Assembly: GCA_022797145.1 (NCBI GenBank)
Contig: JAAWKA010000005.1
Span: 21,866-85,865, forward strand
From: Clostridia bacterium
Lineage (GTDB): Bacteria; Bacillota; Clostridia; TANB77; CAG-508
Length of the DNA stretch: 64,000 nt
Direction of reading: 5' to 3'
Shown: positions 47,982-57,463 of the stretch, in pieces
Layout: each line of letters opens with the position of its first letter
Position numbering within the stretch: the first letter of the stretch is position 1
Translations under genes and position numbers: made by a program
Notes under the pieces: model-generated
Seen by the model: the letters and a program-made list of their open reading frames with translations, nothing else
What the model was told of the DNA's origin: nothing
Database searches by the model: none

Positions 47982-48698
47982 TTACATTTCTTCTTCCTCT
48001 TCATTATCACAATCATTTGAATTAGTTTCCATATTTGCATCTAATAAATTATTCAACCTAATTTGTAATTCTTTATCACTTATATTAAGTTGTGCTTTTT
48101 CTTCTAAAGCCCATTCTACTATATCTTCTGTGTCTAATTCGTTTATATATTCTATGGGTAAAATTGGGGTTAGTGCATTTTTTAAAATATCCAATTTTTC
48201 TGTATTTGTTTCTAAATAATTATAAAATGATTCATACATACTTTTTATTGTATGATCTTCTCTACCATTATATTTATTGTCTACAAAATTAATATATTCA
48301 GTTGCTGTTCCTTTTATATTATTCTTCTTTGCATAACATTGAAATATTTCGTATCTAACATTATGTCCAAAATTCATTTCTTTTGGTTTATCTAAAATCT
48401 TGATAAAATCTTTATACTCTGCTGGTATTTTTCTTTTCTTTATAAAACAATCAAAGCACTCATTCAAATACATATTTTCATATCCGTTTAAATTATTTAT
48501 ATTAATTCTTTTTCCGTTTAAGTCTTCAAGAGAATATCTCATATCACTTTTATTTTCTTGTAAAGTATAATAAGCGGAAAATCCTTTTATATCATCTAAT
48601 CTTTTTTGTAGTTCTTCTTCAGATAACTGTGGTTTTTTCTTCTTTAACAATTTTTCAAATCCTACTTTATCATCAATTAAATATGTTATTCTTCTCAT
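47982..48698 (-). CDS. Unknown acidic-tailed protein (238 residues)
   Basis: Last gene of the secretion operon, directly followed by module 4. Helical with LDKPKEMNFGHNVRYEIFQC in the middle; it ends ETNSNDCDNEEEEEM. No gene follows, so the tail has no coupling role here. Unknown function. Confidence 0.8.
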   Translation of the reverse strand: MRRITYLIDDKVGFEKLLKKKKPQLSEEELQKRLDDIKGFSAYYTLQENKSDMRYSLEDLNGKRININNLNGYENMYLNECFDCFIKKRKIPAEYKDFIKILDKPKEMNFGHNVRYEIFQCYAKKNNIKGTATEYINFVDNKYNGREDHTIKSMYESFYNYLETNTEKLDILKNALTPILPIEYINELDTEDIVEWALEEKAQLNISDKELQIRLNNLLDANMETNSNDCDNEEEEEM

Positions 48699-48702
48699 AA
48701 TA

Positions 48703-48987
48703 TTATCCTCCCATAAAATTCAATATATAATTCAATAATTCCTTATTTAATACAACAGTTGCCCCTATTGTGACTAATCCAACAATTCCTACTATTATTG
48801 TTAATTTCAAAATTTTTACAAAAACATCTATTATTAATGATAAAAACTTAATAATCTTATTTGAATTTTGATTTATAACTATTGTATTTTTATCTGAAGA
48901 TAAATTGTATTTTTTTATTGTTTTGTCATTTTTCTCTTTTTGTTTCTTTTCTTTAATATATGCTTTATATAATGTGTGCTTTTCCAT
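48703..48987 (-). CDS. Small membrane protein of the transfer operon (94 residues)
   Basis: A charged N-terminal half is followed by a membrane span (ILKLTIIVGIVGLVTIGATV) and a short end (LLNYILNFMGG). The position between the ATPase and the unknown gene suggests a mating-channel accessory. Not recognised. Confidence 0.75.
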   Translation of the reverse strand: MEKHTLYKAYIKEKKQKEKNDKTIKKYNLSSDKNTIVINQNSNKIIKFLSLIIDVFVKILKLTIIVGIVGLVTIGATVVLNKELLNYILNFMGG

Positions 48988-48989
48988 AT

Positions 48990-50147
48990 TTACTCCTTCT
49001 TTTTAAATAACTGCATAAATTTATTCTTCTTTACTTCTTTAATGTCTGTATTCAAAATAAATGGATTGAATATTCTTTCCAAATATAATTTATTAGCCAC
49101 TACAAAAGGATTATCTATATATTCGCTAAACATTGTATTTCCTTTGAAATCTCCCATATTATTTTTAAAGAATTGTCTATCTTCTTTTTTAGTAAAGTTG
49201 AATATAAAGTTTATGTTTTTATCATTCCCTATCTTTTCAAAACATCCAAATAAACCTGGAAGTTCCCATGATTTTGTTCCACTAACTATAAACTTTATAT
49301 CTTTTGTTAAGAAATTGTTTACTTCACTATCATTCATGTCCTGCATTGATCCAAAATCAAAAATAAGAAAATCATATTTATCATTCATAATCTCACTTAT
49401 GCCACTCTGCAAATACATTTCTATTCCTTGATATTCTATTTTTCCAGATTGTTCATAATAATTCACTTCTTCTTTGTTAGAAGTATTATAAATTTGAATT
49501 ATACTGTTATACCTATTATTTTCTATATAACATACATTAACATTAGGTAGTTCAGATAAATACTTAGTCATATTAATTGCTTGTGTAGTAGCTCCTATGT
49601 GTCTTTCGCTCGAACATATACCAACTGTTACTTTTTGCTTAATTTTTATGTAGTTTTCTTTTATAACCTTTGTTCCATTATTAATTGAAAGAAAATTGTT
49701 TTCTAATTGGAATTTAACAGAATTTGCAAAATTCATTCCTTTAGGTGTTAATGTCTTCTCTAGTTCTTCTTTGAAAAGAATATCATTTGTAGCAGTTATA
49801 AAATTATATATTCCTAAATAAAACAATCTACCAAGTAATGTATTTCCTTTTCCTGCTCCTTCTAAAATAAATATAATTCTTAACTCACAAAATCTTCTTA
49901 TTTTTTCTACTGTTGTAATAATATCATTATCTTTTGTCATTTTATTTATAGCTGCATAATCTATAATTAAAAAATCTATGTTATTAAGTATTGGCAATTC
50001 AGTTTGTAAAAAACTATCGAGACTATAATCATTTATGTATCTATTTACCAAATGTATTTTATTTTCTTTACATACTTCTTCAATAATAGGATTCACTTTA
50101 TTAGAAATGTATATATACTTTTGATAAGTTTTTTCATCTTCTTCCAT
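48990..50147 (-). CDS. ParA/CpaE-like ATPase of the transfer operon
   Basis: 385 residues. An N-terminal receiver-like domain (NNIDFLIIDYAAIN) is followed by a MinD/ParA-type fold: the deviant P-loop reads VGICSSERHIGATTQAINMT, and the hydrophobic strand DKYDFLIFDFGSMQD takes the Walker B position. The P-loop lacks a standard GKT/GKS, so ATP binding may be weak or lost. CpaE-like proteins help assemble surface systems, and the gene context fits. Confidence 0.72.
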   Translation of the reverse strand: MEEDEKTYQKYIYISNKVNPIIEEVCKENKIHLVNRYINDYSLDSFLQTELPILNNIDFLIIDYAAINKMTKDNDIITTVEKIRRFCELRIIFILEGAGKGNTLLGRLFYLGIYNFITATNDILFKEELEKTLTPKGMNFANSVKFQLENNFLSINNGTKVIKENYIKIKQKVTVGICSSERHIGATTQAINMTKYLSELPNVNVCYIENNRYNSIIQIYNTSNKEEVNYYEQSGKIEYQGIEMYLQSGISEIMNDKYDFLIFDFGSMQDMNDSEVNNFLTKDIKFIVSGTKSWELPGLFGCFEKIGNDKNINFIFNFTKKEDRQFFKNNMGDFKGNTMFSEYIDNPFVVANKLYLERIFNPFILNTDIKEVKKNKFMQLFKKKE

Positions 50148-50165
50148 TTAAATATCTCCTTTTCT

Positions 50166-50504
50166 CTAATTATCTCCATTCCAAATTTCCTCATATCGAA
50201 TTACTTCATTACTATTTGTTCTTAATTCATGTTTCACTCCTGTTTCTATTGGCTGTTTTATAGTTCCACTATCTTCAAATTCATTTTGAGTTGGTGCTTC
50301 TAACAAACCTTTTAAATTATCAATCATTTCATTTTTATTTTCTTCAATAGTAGTATTTTGGCTATTTCTTACTGTGATTTCTTTATCATCTTTTTTTCCT
50401 TTTCCCATATTTAAGCAAATAGCCATTACAATAACTACAAATAAAGCTATTACTAGTATTACTACTTGTTTAATTAATTCTTCCTTACTTTTCACTTTTC
50501 TCAC
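50166..50504 (-). CDS. Single-span membrane protein (112 residues)
   Basis: Residues about 12-30 form one membrane helix (VVILVIALFVVIVMAICLNM) followed by a soluble outer part of 80 residues. It lies just after the M23 hydrolase and may be a channel component of the VirB8/VirB10 kind, though too short for either. Not recognised. Confidence 0.75.
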   Translation of the reverse strand: MRKVKSKEELIKQVVILVIALFVVIVMAICLNMGKGKKDDKEITVRNSQNTTIEENKNEMIDNLKGLLEAPTQNEFEDSGTIKQPIETGVKHELRTNSNEVIRYEEIWNGDN

Positions 50505-50511
50505 CTCTCTT

Positions 50512-51201
50512 TTATGCTTCTAATATATTTCCAAACAAAAATGGAGCTGGATTAATATCATTCCCATATCCAGACTTCGTTCTTACTTCAAAGTGTAAGT
50601 GATCTCCTGTTGATAGTCCTGTACTACCCATTATGCCAATTACTTCTCCTTTTTTTATAGTATCTCCTACTTTACAACTAACAGTTCCATCTTTCATATG
50701 AGCATAAAAAGTATATATTTTTGTACCATCTGGCAATGTATGTAATATCTCAACTCCATTTCCAAAACTAGAACCTAAATTATTATAAGTTCTTAAAGAA
50801 ACAACACCATCTTCTGCTGCAACTATTTTATTACTTGATAATGAAACTAAATCCATACCTGTATGTTTCTTTTTTACTCCAGTTACTGGATGAATTCTAT
50901 AACCATGTTTTGATGTTATTTTTCCTGAAGCAGAATCCCATTTTGCAAATGGAATAATAAATTTTGCTTCTGCATATTTGGTTAAATCTTCATCTGAAAT
51001 CACTTCTCCTGATACTACTGATGAAGTGGTTGTTTCTTCTGTATCTTCATTATTATCAGTTGTAAATAATCCTGCTATCAATAAAACTGGTATTATTATT
51101 AAAAAGAACAATCCTATAATTATTCCTAATATAATTGCTTTTACTTTTAATGAAAGAAAATTAAAAGCAGTTGCTCCAATATCTTCAATAGATGTTGACA
51201 T
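50512..51201 (-). CDS. M23 (LytM) peptidoglycan hydrolase, membrane-anchored
   Basis: 229 residues. A membrane span (IILGIIIGLFFLIIIPVLLI) is followed by an M23 domain: KHGYRIHPVTG and KHTGMDL give the first zinc ligands, HMKDGT and HLHFEVR the others. Such enzymes open the cell wall for the type IV channel. The start overlaps the virB4 stop (TAATG). Confidence 0.92.
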   Translation of the reverse strand: MSTSIEDIGATAFNFLSLKVKAIILGIIIGLFFLIIIPVLLIAGLFTTDNNEDTEETTTSSVVSGEVISDEDLTKYAEAKFIIPFAKWDSASGKITSKHGYRIHPVTGVKKKHTGMDLVSLSSNKIVAAEDGVVSLRTYNNLGSSFGNGVEILHTLPDGTKIYTFYAHMKDGTVSCKVGDTIKKGEVIGIMGSTGLSTGDHLHFEVRTKSGYGNDINPAPFLFGNILEA

Positions 51202-53029
51202 TAGATACCACCTCCAACTAAGAATGGTTCTTCATATTTTAATCCTTTAACATTTATTAACATATGTCCAGATCCTATAAATAACAATCCTCTTCCGTTG
51301 GTCCTTTTGACTAATTATTGCTTTTTCATCTTGATTTAGATTGTAAATTCTTACAATTTCTACCAAATCTTGACCATCTGTTCCGAAAAAAAATTTATAA
51401 GTGCTATTGTCTAGTATTGCTTGTCCGATACTGTTTTACTTCTGGAGATAAAAAATCCACTAAATTTTGAGAAATTATCATTAGTCCGAGCCTGATATTT
51501 ACGACATCTTTTACAAAAATTTCGTAAGAATTCAATAGATTCTTTTATTTTCTTATCTATAAGCAAATAAGCCTCATCACATGCTACATATACTTTTTCT
51601 GTTCTATCTCTAAATGCTAAATTTTCACAAAATCTCAAAATGTTTAAATATTGACATCTTTTAATATTTTCGTTTGAATTTTGTAACGCACTTACATCAA
51701 AACATACAAAAGAATTGTCAATCTTTATTGTAGAATGGCCATTAAATAATTCTTTGCTTTCTCCTATCGCAAGCCCTCTTATAACTGACCTTAATGTTTC
51801 ATAATGTTTTTTATGTTCTGAAGGTTTATTAGCTTTATCTTCTAATAAATAATATAGGTTTTCCATAATTGGAAATTCTGTACTTTTCATTTTAGTTACA
51901 TCTGTTTCCCAGTCAATATTAAAATTTTTATATAATTCTTCTAGTGATTCCATTAAGATACTCATTTGTAATGTTGTTATATCTGGGAAGTATAATTTGA
52001 AAAATGTAGATAAAAAATTCATATGTAATGATAAAGCTGATTTTGTTGATATATATTCATCTTCTTCATCACTTTCTGTTTGTGTTGGCAATGGATTGAC
52101 TTGCAATGGATTTAATCTTCCAACATTCTCACCTGTTCCACCTGAACAATCTACCCACTTTCCTTTTACTCTTCTGCACATATCTCGCATTTCACCTTCT
52201 GGATCTATTGCATAAATTTTTGTTCCATTCAACCATTCATTAAATAGTATTTTCTTAGCCAAGTATGATTTTCCACTTCCAGAAGCTCCTGTTATAACAC
52301 AGTTTGAATTTGGTCTTGCTGGTGTTTTACAAAATGGTGATAATATAATTATTTTTCCATCTTCATCCGTACCTAAATAGTAGCCTTCTTTGTCTACAAT
52401 TCCACTTCCGACTGAATGGTAACCCTAGAAATAATGCTTCTAATGACATATTTTTATTTGACATATCTAGTATCTCTTGGTCAAAAGTATCATATGGTCC
52501 AGCTTGTCTTAATGCTTTTTCTTGAATAAATGCTGGTACTCTTGCTTTTAATCCCATTCCTGCAATTTCATTTTTAACTTTTCTACAATTTTCTAAAAAA
52601 GCATTATCTGTTTTTCCTGATGTTCTGGTTAAGAATGACAAATTCACATATGGAATATTATTTACTGTTATATCTCTAATAATTTTTTCTGCTGAAGCAA
52701 TTTTGAATTCTGCTTGTGTCTTTAGAGCTTCGTTATTAGTTGTATTATAGGTATTTTTATCTGTAGCAAGACCTTTACTAATTCCTTCTACATAACTTTG
52801 AATATCTTCTATAGGACTAACCAATAAACTTACTGTGCTACTTTTCATATCTTTCAAATTCATTAGCCATCCGAACATTTACAGTTGAAGGATACCCACT
52901 AATATATTGTAGTTTATGTGTTGTATCTCCTAACTGAACTTTATTGTTTTTTATTTCGATTCCTTGTGGTGTAATTAAATTTAGCAAATCAACATTAATA
53001 GGAATTGCTTCCATCTTTTTTGATTTCAT
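51201..53029 (-). CDS. VirB4-family ATPase (main part), five CGG +1 shifts
   Basis: The frame meets CGG at 52873, 52410, 51488, 51427 and 51297 (first base). Skipping each C gives GYPSTVN-V-GWLMNLKDM, LPFS-G-SGIVDK, A-G-LMIISQNLVDFL, VKQY-G-QAILDN and Q-G-RGLLFIGSGHML, all with Gly where VirB4 proteins usually have it. The result is 607 residues with Walker A GASGSGKS near 245 and Walker B VYVACDEAY near 485. No other frame defect exists. VirB4 powers assembly of the type IV channel. The N-terminal domain is encoded by the separate gene at 53163. Confidence 0.9.
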
Positions 53030-53058
53030 TTTGTCCTAGCTCCTCTCTTCAATATAAT

Positions 53059-53160
53059 AAAAAAGAGTAATGCCAGGTTGCTAAACCTAGTCTTTACTCT
53101 TTTTGTATGTTATCATTATATATTTGAAGAAATTAGCTTTCAATTCCCAAAATTTTCCCT
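53059..53160 (-). promoter_or_regulatory. Shared promoter module 3, between two halves of VirB4
   Basis: Repeat box 53140-53160, -35 TTGAAA (53138-53143), 17 bases, -10 TATAAT (53115-53120). The leader hairpin (53059-53104) pairs AAAAAGAGTAA with TTACTCTTTTTT around CTAGGTT/AACCTGG and ends in T6. Confidence 0.9.
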
Positions 53161-53162
53161 TA

Positions 53163-53771
53163 TTAAATATTAACAACTAAAGGACTTTCTAAATAGTTTG
53201 AATCTTCTAAATAAATATCATCAGTATTATTAAAGCTATTCACTAATTGTATAATTAATTTTTCTGTTAAAATTTCTGTTTTATACCCTACATTTGCAAA
53301 TTTTAATTTTATTTCATTTAATCTTTTCATTAGATTATCTTCGGCATAATCATTATTTTCTTCCCAAATAATAAAATATATTTCCGATTCTACTGCTCTA
53401 CCTCTTGTTGCAAGAGAATTAAAACTTGCATTTCTTTGTTCTAACAGATTATATTTGAAAGAATCGTTTTCTTTCTCAATTAGTGATAACTGATAATCTT
53501 GGTTTTTTGCAAGGTCTATTGGTCTATTTGTAAAGAATAATTTAAATGGTTTTAATTCTGCTACAAAACTTTTAGTTAAGTTTCTTCCATGTCCTACCTG
53601 CTCATCTTTGCTCATTAATTTACAATTTTTTGTATATATCTTTAAATAGGCTAATACTTTATTATCTATTGTATATAGAAAATTTCCCTGTATGTCTCGT
53701 ATATTTAAAAACCTATTAGCTGAAATGTTTTCTTTCTTTTTAAATAAACTATCAAATAATAATAAGCTCAT
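53163..53771 (-). CDS. VirB4 N-terminal-domain-like protein (202 residues)
   Basis: FLNIRDIQGNFLYTIDNKVL followed by AYLKIYTKNCKLMS resembles the N-terminal entry domain of VirB4 proteins, which starts with the cell's own 'I-x-x-I-x-x-x-x-I ... Y-x-x-I-L' pattern. No P-loop is present. It ends properly, and a full promoter module separates it from the ATPase gene. It may pair with VirB4 as a split protein. Confidence 0.68.
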   Translation of the reverse strand: MSLLLFDSLFKKKENISANRFLNIRDIQGNFLYTIDNKVLAYLKIYTKNCKLMSKDEQVGHGRNLTKSFVAELKPFKLFFTNRPIDLAKNQDYQLSLIEKENDSFKYNLLEQRNASFNSLATRGRAVESEIYFIIWEENNDYAEDNLMKRLNEIKLKFANVGYKTEILTEKLIIQLVNSFNNTDDIYLEDSNYLESPLVVNI

Positions 53772-54099
53772 AATTATTTTCCCTCCTCCTTACAATTTTC
53801 TCATATTTAAAATATTGTTGACTATTATAAAATTTAATAATATTCCCTATTAACATTGCAATTGATGTATTGTGCTTATCTTTCATAACTGCAATAAAAG
53901 TTAAAACAGTTATTACTCCAAAAATCCCAACTGCTATAAGATAATTATGAAACATTAAGTTATAGATATATCCTAATAATATTCCTATTATTCCTGCTAC
54001 CCCTGTATTAACTAATTCTTCTATTCCTATTCCATTGATTAACTCCATACGAGTTCTGACATCTGCTGGTATAGGTATTTGGTATTGTTCATCATACAT
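53752..54099 (-). CDS. PrgI-family type IV secretion protein
   Basis: ATG 54099 is chosen for the AGGAGTGAAAAGT site. YQIPIPADVRTRMELINGIG is the classic PrgI start; two membrane spans follow (TGVAGIIGILLGYIYNLM and AVGIFGVITVLTFIAVM). About 115 residues, a normal length. PrgI lies next to VirB4 in Gram-positive transfer systems, as here. Confidence 0.87.
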   Translation of the reverse strand: MYDEQYQIPIPADVRTRMELINGIGIEELVNTGVAGIIGILLGYIYNLMFHNYLIAVGIFGVITVLTFIAVMKDKHNTSIAMLIGNIIKFYNSQQYFKYEKIVRRRENNYELIII

Positions 54100-54110
54100 A
54101 CTTTTCACTC

Positions 54111-54735
54111 CTATTCTACCCATGTAAATTGTTGATATTTCTTATCTTTCCAATCTCCCATTAAATTATAAAAATCTTCTTTTGATTTAACTGTTCCTTT
54201 GGCATCTGCTGAAAATAAAAATCCTTGATATTCAGATTCCACTTTATCTTTCTCCCATGATATGTAATATTGGTCTTTTGCTATACTTCCACGAGTTATT
54301 CCGTTGGCAATCATCATACATTTTGTAGACCGAACACCATATTTTAAAACTATTAGTCCATGTTCCAAGATTAATCAATTTATCTTCAGTTTTTACATAG
54401 TATTGGTGGTCTACCTTTATAACTTGTCTCCCTTCTACATCTTTATGGTCTTCTTCTAAAGTTCCGTCTATAATGCTAGTTTTTATTCCTGAAAAATCTC
54501 CAATTACTTCTGGTGATTGCTCATATGGAAAATAATCTAAAATTAAAGTCTTTATATTAGTAATAGAGATGATTAAAACAAATGCTATTAATCCATGTTT
54601 TATTCTGTTTAAATATCTTTTTGAATCTCCTTCATCTCCCATCATAATTTTAAAAACTGCAATAAGTATCATAAGGACTGCTGCAAAGCCTGAAAGAATA
54701 GTTAGATAAGTTACTACTTGATCTAATGTATCCAT
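54111..54735 (-). CDS. Two-span pilin-like protein with extended C-terminus, one CGG +1 shift
   Basis: ATG 54735. The N-terminus has two membrane spans (VVTYLTILSGFAAVLMILIA and LIAFVLIISITNIKTLIL) with a GDEGDSKRYLNRIKHG linker, as in VirB2/TrbC-like proteins. CGG at 54303-54301 (CAA CGG AAT) is followed by a frame change; skipping the C gives YDDCQ-G-ITRGSIAKDQYY and 207 residues. A second CGG at 54332 is out of frame and harmless. Confidence 0.8.
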
Positions 54736-54793
54736 TTTTTTACTCCTCTTTTTTATATTATCCCTATATACTCTTTTTCATTTTCCTCTCATT

Positions 54794-55255
54794 TTAAATT
54801 TCTAGTTCTTCGTCCTCTTCTTTGTCTTGATATATTTCTATTATCTTTTTTTGAACATCTACTTGTTTTTTATAAACATCTCTTTGTTGTTTTACATTTT
54901 CTAATTCTTCCAGTTTTAAATTTTCGTTTCTAAAAGAATATATTTGATTTTTATTATAAGTAGCTTGAATAAGTGTTATATCAAGATGTTCTAAATTATT
55001 TATAATCGTAAATAATGCTTTTTTTGTATCAAACCCCCAAGCATATTTGCAAGCATTGTCAACATCAAAACTGTATTGTTCAATAATTCCATTTTCTATT
55101 AATTCACTTTCATTCATTAATGCCATACATAAACTGAATAAGTCCTTTTGACTTTTTAATGTCCTAGTTTCTCCTTTTTCGTTTAAATATGTTAAACTAA
55201 ATTTTTTATTTCTATGTATGACATTATTAATACTTTTCCTAAGGTATGTTACCAT
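54794..55255 (-). CDS. Unknown transfer-operon protein, acidic tail (153 residues)
   Basis: Ends EEDEELEI after a long helix (QQRDVYKKQVDVQKKIIEIY). It lies among the secretion genes, so the acidic end is not confined to the large array. Not recognised. Confidence 0.75.
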   Translation of the reverse strand: MVTYLRKSINNVIHRNKKFSLTYLNEKGETRTLKSQKDLFSLCMALMNESELIENGIIEQYSFDVDNACKYAWGFDTKKALFTIINNLEHLDITLIQATYNKNQIYSFRNENLKLEELENVKQQRDVYKKQVDVQKKIIEIYQDKEEDEELEI

Positions 55256-55274
55256 TTTTTGCTCCTAACTGTAA

Positions 55275-55658
55275 TCAAACTGTTTCTGTTAATTCCTTTA
55301 AGATTTCAGTTCTATTTACATAGTTTCCTTTTCTATTATTTATTGTCTGTAATCCTTTTAGTGCTTTTATTATATCTCCTGCAATTAGTTTATTATTGTA
55401 TTTATTTGCCAATTTATCTTTTAAGCAATTTATTTTTTCTAATTCTTTTTTTATTTCTCTTCTTTCAACACTTACTCTTTTTAAAAGTTTCCCTACTCTA
55501 GCATATCCTGCTGCATTAAGTTCTGTATTTTCTATATAATGCAAAATATCTTGTCTTTCTAAATCTTTTTGACTTAACTCTTCAGATATTTTTTGTGCCT
55601 GTTTATCTATATTTTGAAAAAAATTTAACATATATTTTAAAAAATCATCTACTTCCAT
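55275..55658 (-). CDS. Unknown helical transfer-operon protein (127 residues)
   Basis: Helical throughout (VERREIKKELEKINCLKDKL). It starts 30 bases after the VirB6 stop, with an unusual repeated GAACGGAGA ribosome region that contains two non-coding CGG triplets. Not recognised. Confidence 0.75.
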   Translation of the reverse strand: MEVDDFLKYMLNFFQNIDKQAQKISEELSQKDLERQDILHYIENTELNAAGYARVGKLLKRVSVERREIKKELEKINCLKDKLANKYNNKLIAGDIIKALKGLQTINNRKGNYVNRTEILKELTETV

Positions 55659-55687
55659 TTTTCATTCTCCGTTCTCCGTTCTTTTGG

Positions 55688-56531
55688 TTATTTTTTACCT
55701 TTTCCAATTCCACCTCTAAAGGTATTTACTACTCTTGTAACTGTACTTATTTTTCCTGATACACTACCACCACCAGCTGTACTCATAAACTCTTGTAACA
55801 TATGAGGTGTTCTTAAAGCTATGGATGAGGTTGATAGCGATAGAACAAATTTACCTTTATTCATTAAAATAATTGCTAATTGCATTAATAATAATTGAAC
55901 AATTATTGTAAAAGCATTAGTCATAAACTTTTTAATATATCCTTTGAATGCCCCACCATCGCTATTTAACAGACCGATGGAAGCAAAAGGCATTCCAAGT
56001 CTTAGGATAAACATTTCTATTCCACGAGTTATAAATTGGAAATACAATAGTGCTAATTGTATTGCTATTACTAAATATAAAATCGCTCCAAAAACATTAA
56101 AAGCTAAATTACTAGCTTCTACTGTTACTATATCTTTTGAGCCTGTCATTCCTTGTAATAGATTATAGAAAAACTCATAAAATACATTTGCGAATTTTGT
56201 ATATATGAAACCAAATGTAATCATTATAATCATTGCCTTTAAAAATCCTATTAATATGTTTAATGGGTTATTATCTGGATCTCCACTTGACCAAGCAAGA
56301 TAAGTTTCTATCATCTTTTTTATAAAAAGAATTATTAATACTGCTATGGCAAAAGTATAAATTGCATTATATAATCCACCAATATTGAAATTTTCCAAAT
56401 TTCTAAAATTAATTTCTATTGCAAATCCGATTCCAGAACATTGTATCGTAAACTCCACTAAACCACGAAAGTATAGCTTCTGCTAACCAACTTAATATAT
56501 ATGTAATAATAGTTCCTACCAAAACTGCCAT
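55688..56531 (-). CDS. VirB6/TrbL-like channel protein, one CGG +1 shift
   Basis: ATG 56531 follows AAGGAGAAAAAGCA. CGG at 56429-56427 (TGG AAT CGG ATT) precedes a stop four codons on; skipping the C gives YDTMFWN-G-FAIEINFRNL and 280 residues. An internal ATG at 56458 would lose the first helix and lacks a ribosome site. Five to six membrane spans, WSSGDPDNNPLNILIGFLKA and ILRLGMPFASIGLLNSDGGA are typical of VirB6/TrbL-like proteins of Gram-positive elements. Confidence 0.87.
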
Positions 56532-56565
56532 TGCTTTTTCTCCTTCCTTAAATATAATTATAATG

Positions 56566-56666
56566 AAAAAAGAGTAATACCAAGTCGCAAGACTTAGTAA
56601 TGACTCTTTTCAATACTATCATTATATCTTTAGGAAAAGTTGCTTTCAATTCCCAATTTTTTCCCT
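56566..56666 (-). promoter_or_regulatory. Shared promoter module 2 with leader terminator
   Basis: Repeat GGGAA-N6-GGGAA at 56646-56666, -35 TTGAAA (56644-56649), 17 bases, -10 TATAAT (56621-56626). The leader hairpin (56566-56610) pairs TACTAAGTC with GACTTGGTA inside AAAAGAGT/ACTCTTTT and runs into T6. The repeat touches the stop codon of the gene at 56665. Confidence 0.9.
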
Positions 56667-57444
56667 AGGGTTGTGGTGGCATTCTTTCTAGTTCTTCTTC
56701 CATTTCTTCTTCACATATCATTTGTTCTCTTTCGTTTTGTTCTTGCAATTTTGATTCTTTTTCTATTGCTTCATCTATTTTTTTGTTTATAACTTCCCTT
56801 GCTTTTTCAACTTCATTACTAAGTTGTTCTAATGCCTTTCTATCTTTTTGCAATTTTGAAACAACATCAGATTCTTTAATTAGTTTTTCTATTTTATCTA
56901 TTTTATAAACTCTGGAAAATTCTAGTTTTTTCTTTTGATAAGTTCTTTCTAATTCTACATTATTTGGATTTTGAATCATATCAATATGTGCTTCATACAA
57001 GTCTTCTACCATCTTATTGTCTTGCCATCTGTCAAACAAATATGCAATAGCAATACCTGGTATTCCAGTCACTAATCCAATCAAAACATATCTTTTAATG
57101 TAGCCATATATCTTTTCATTTTCTGAAACAGAACCCTGTATTTTATTTGAAAGATCTGCTTGTAATTTTCTTTCATCTTCTTCAAGTTCTTTCTTCCTTT
57201 GTTCTCTCATCAGTATAATTTTTTTAGCTTCTTCTTCTTCTTTTTTTCTTTTTTCTTCTGTGGCCTTATTTAGAGTTTTTTCAACATCTTCAGACATAAT
57301 AGCTTGATCAATTCTTTCTTGTTGTATCATTCTTTCAAGTTCTCCTAATTGTTCAGCCAATTTGTCTAAATTGTTATTTTCCTTTTCTAATCTTTCTAAC
57401 TCTATTTGCTTTTTAGTTTTTTCTAATTCTAATTCCTGTGCCAT
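56665..57444 (-). CDS. Coiled-coil protein with one membrane span (259 residues)
   Basis: Glu/Lys-rich coiled coil over residues 1-110, a membrane span (YVLIGLVTGIPGIAIAYLF) at about 120-140, then more coiled coil ending EEEMEEELERMPPQP. It lies between pilin and module 2. It could be a scaffolding or channel-associated protein. Not recognised. Confidence 0.8.
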   Translation of the reverse strand: MAQELELEKTKKQIELERLEKENNNLDKLAEQLGELERMIQQERIDQAIMSEDVEKTLNKATEEKRKKEEEEAKKIILMREQRKKELEEDERKLQADLSNKIQGSVSENEKIYGYIKRYVLIGLVTGIPGIAIAYLFDRWQDNKMVEDLYEAHIDMIQNPNNVELERTYQKKKLEFSRVYKIDKIEKLIKESDVVSKLQKDRKALEQLSNEVEKAREVINKKIDEAIEKESKLQEQNEREQMICEEEMEEELERMPPQP

Positions 57445-57463
57445 TTTTCTTTACTCCTTTATT

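Noticed and set aside
55660..55690. Two CGG triplets upstream of the gene at 55275 as shift sites
   Set aside because: They lie in the non-coding ribosome-binding region between VirB6 and the next gene.
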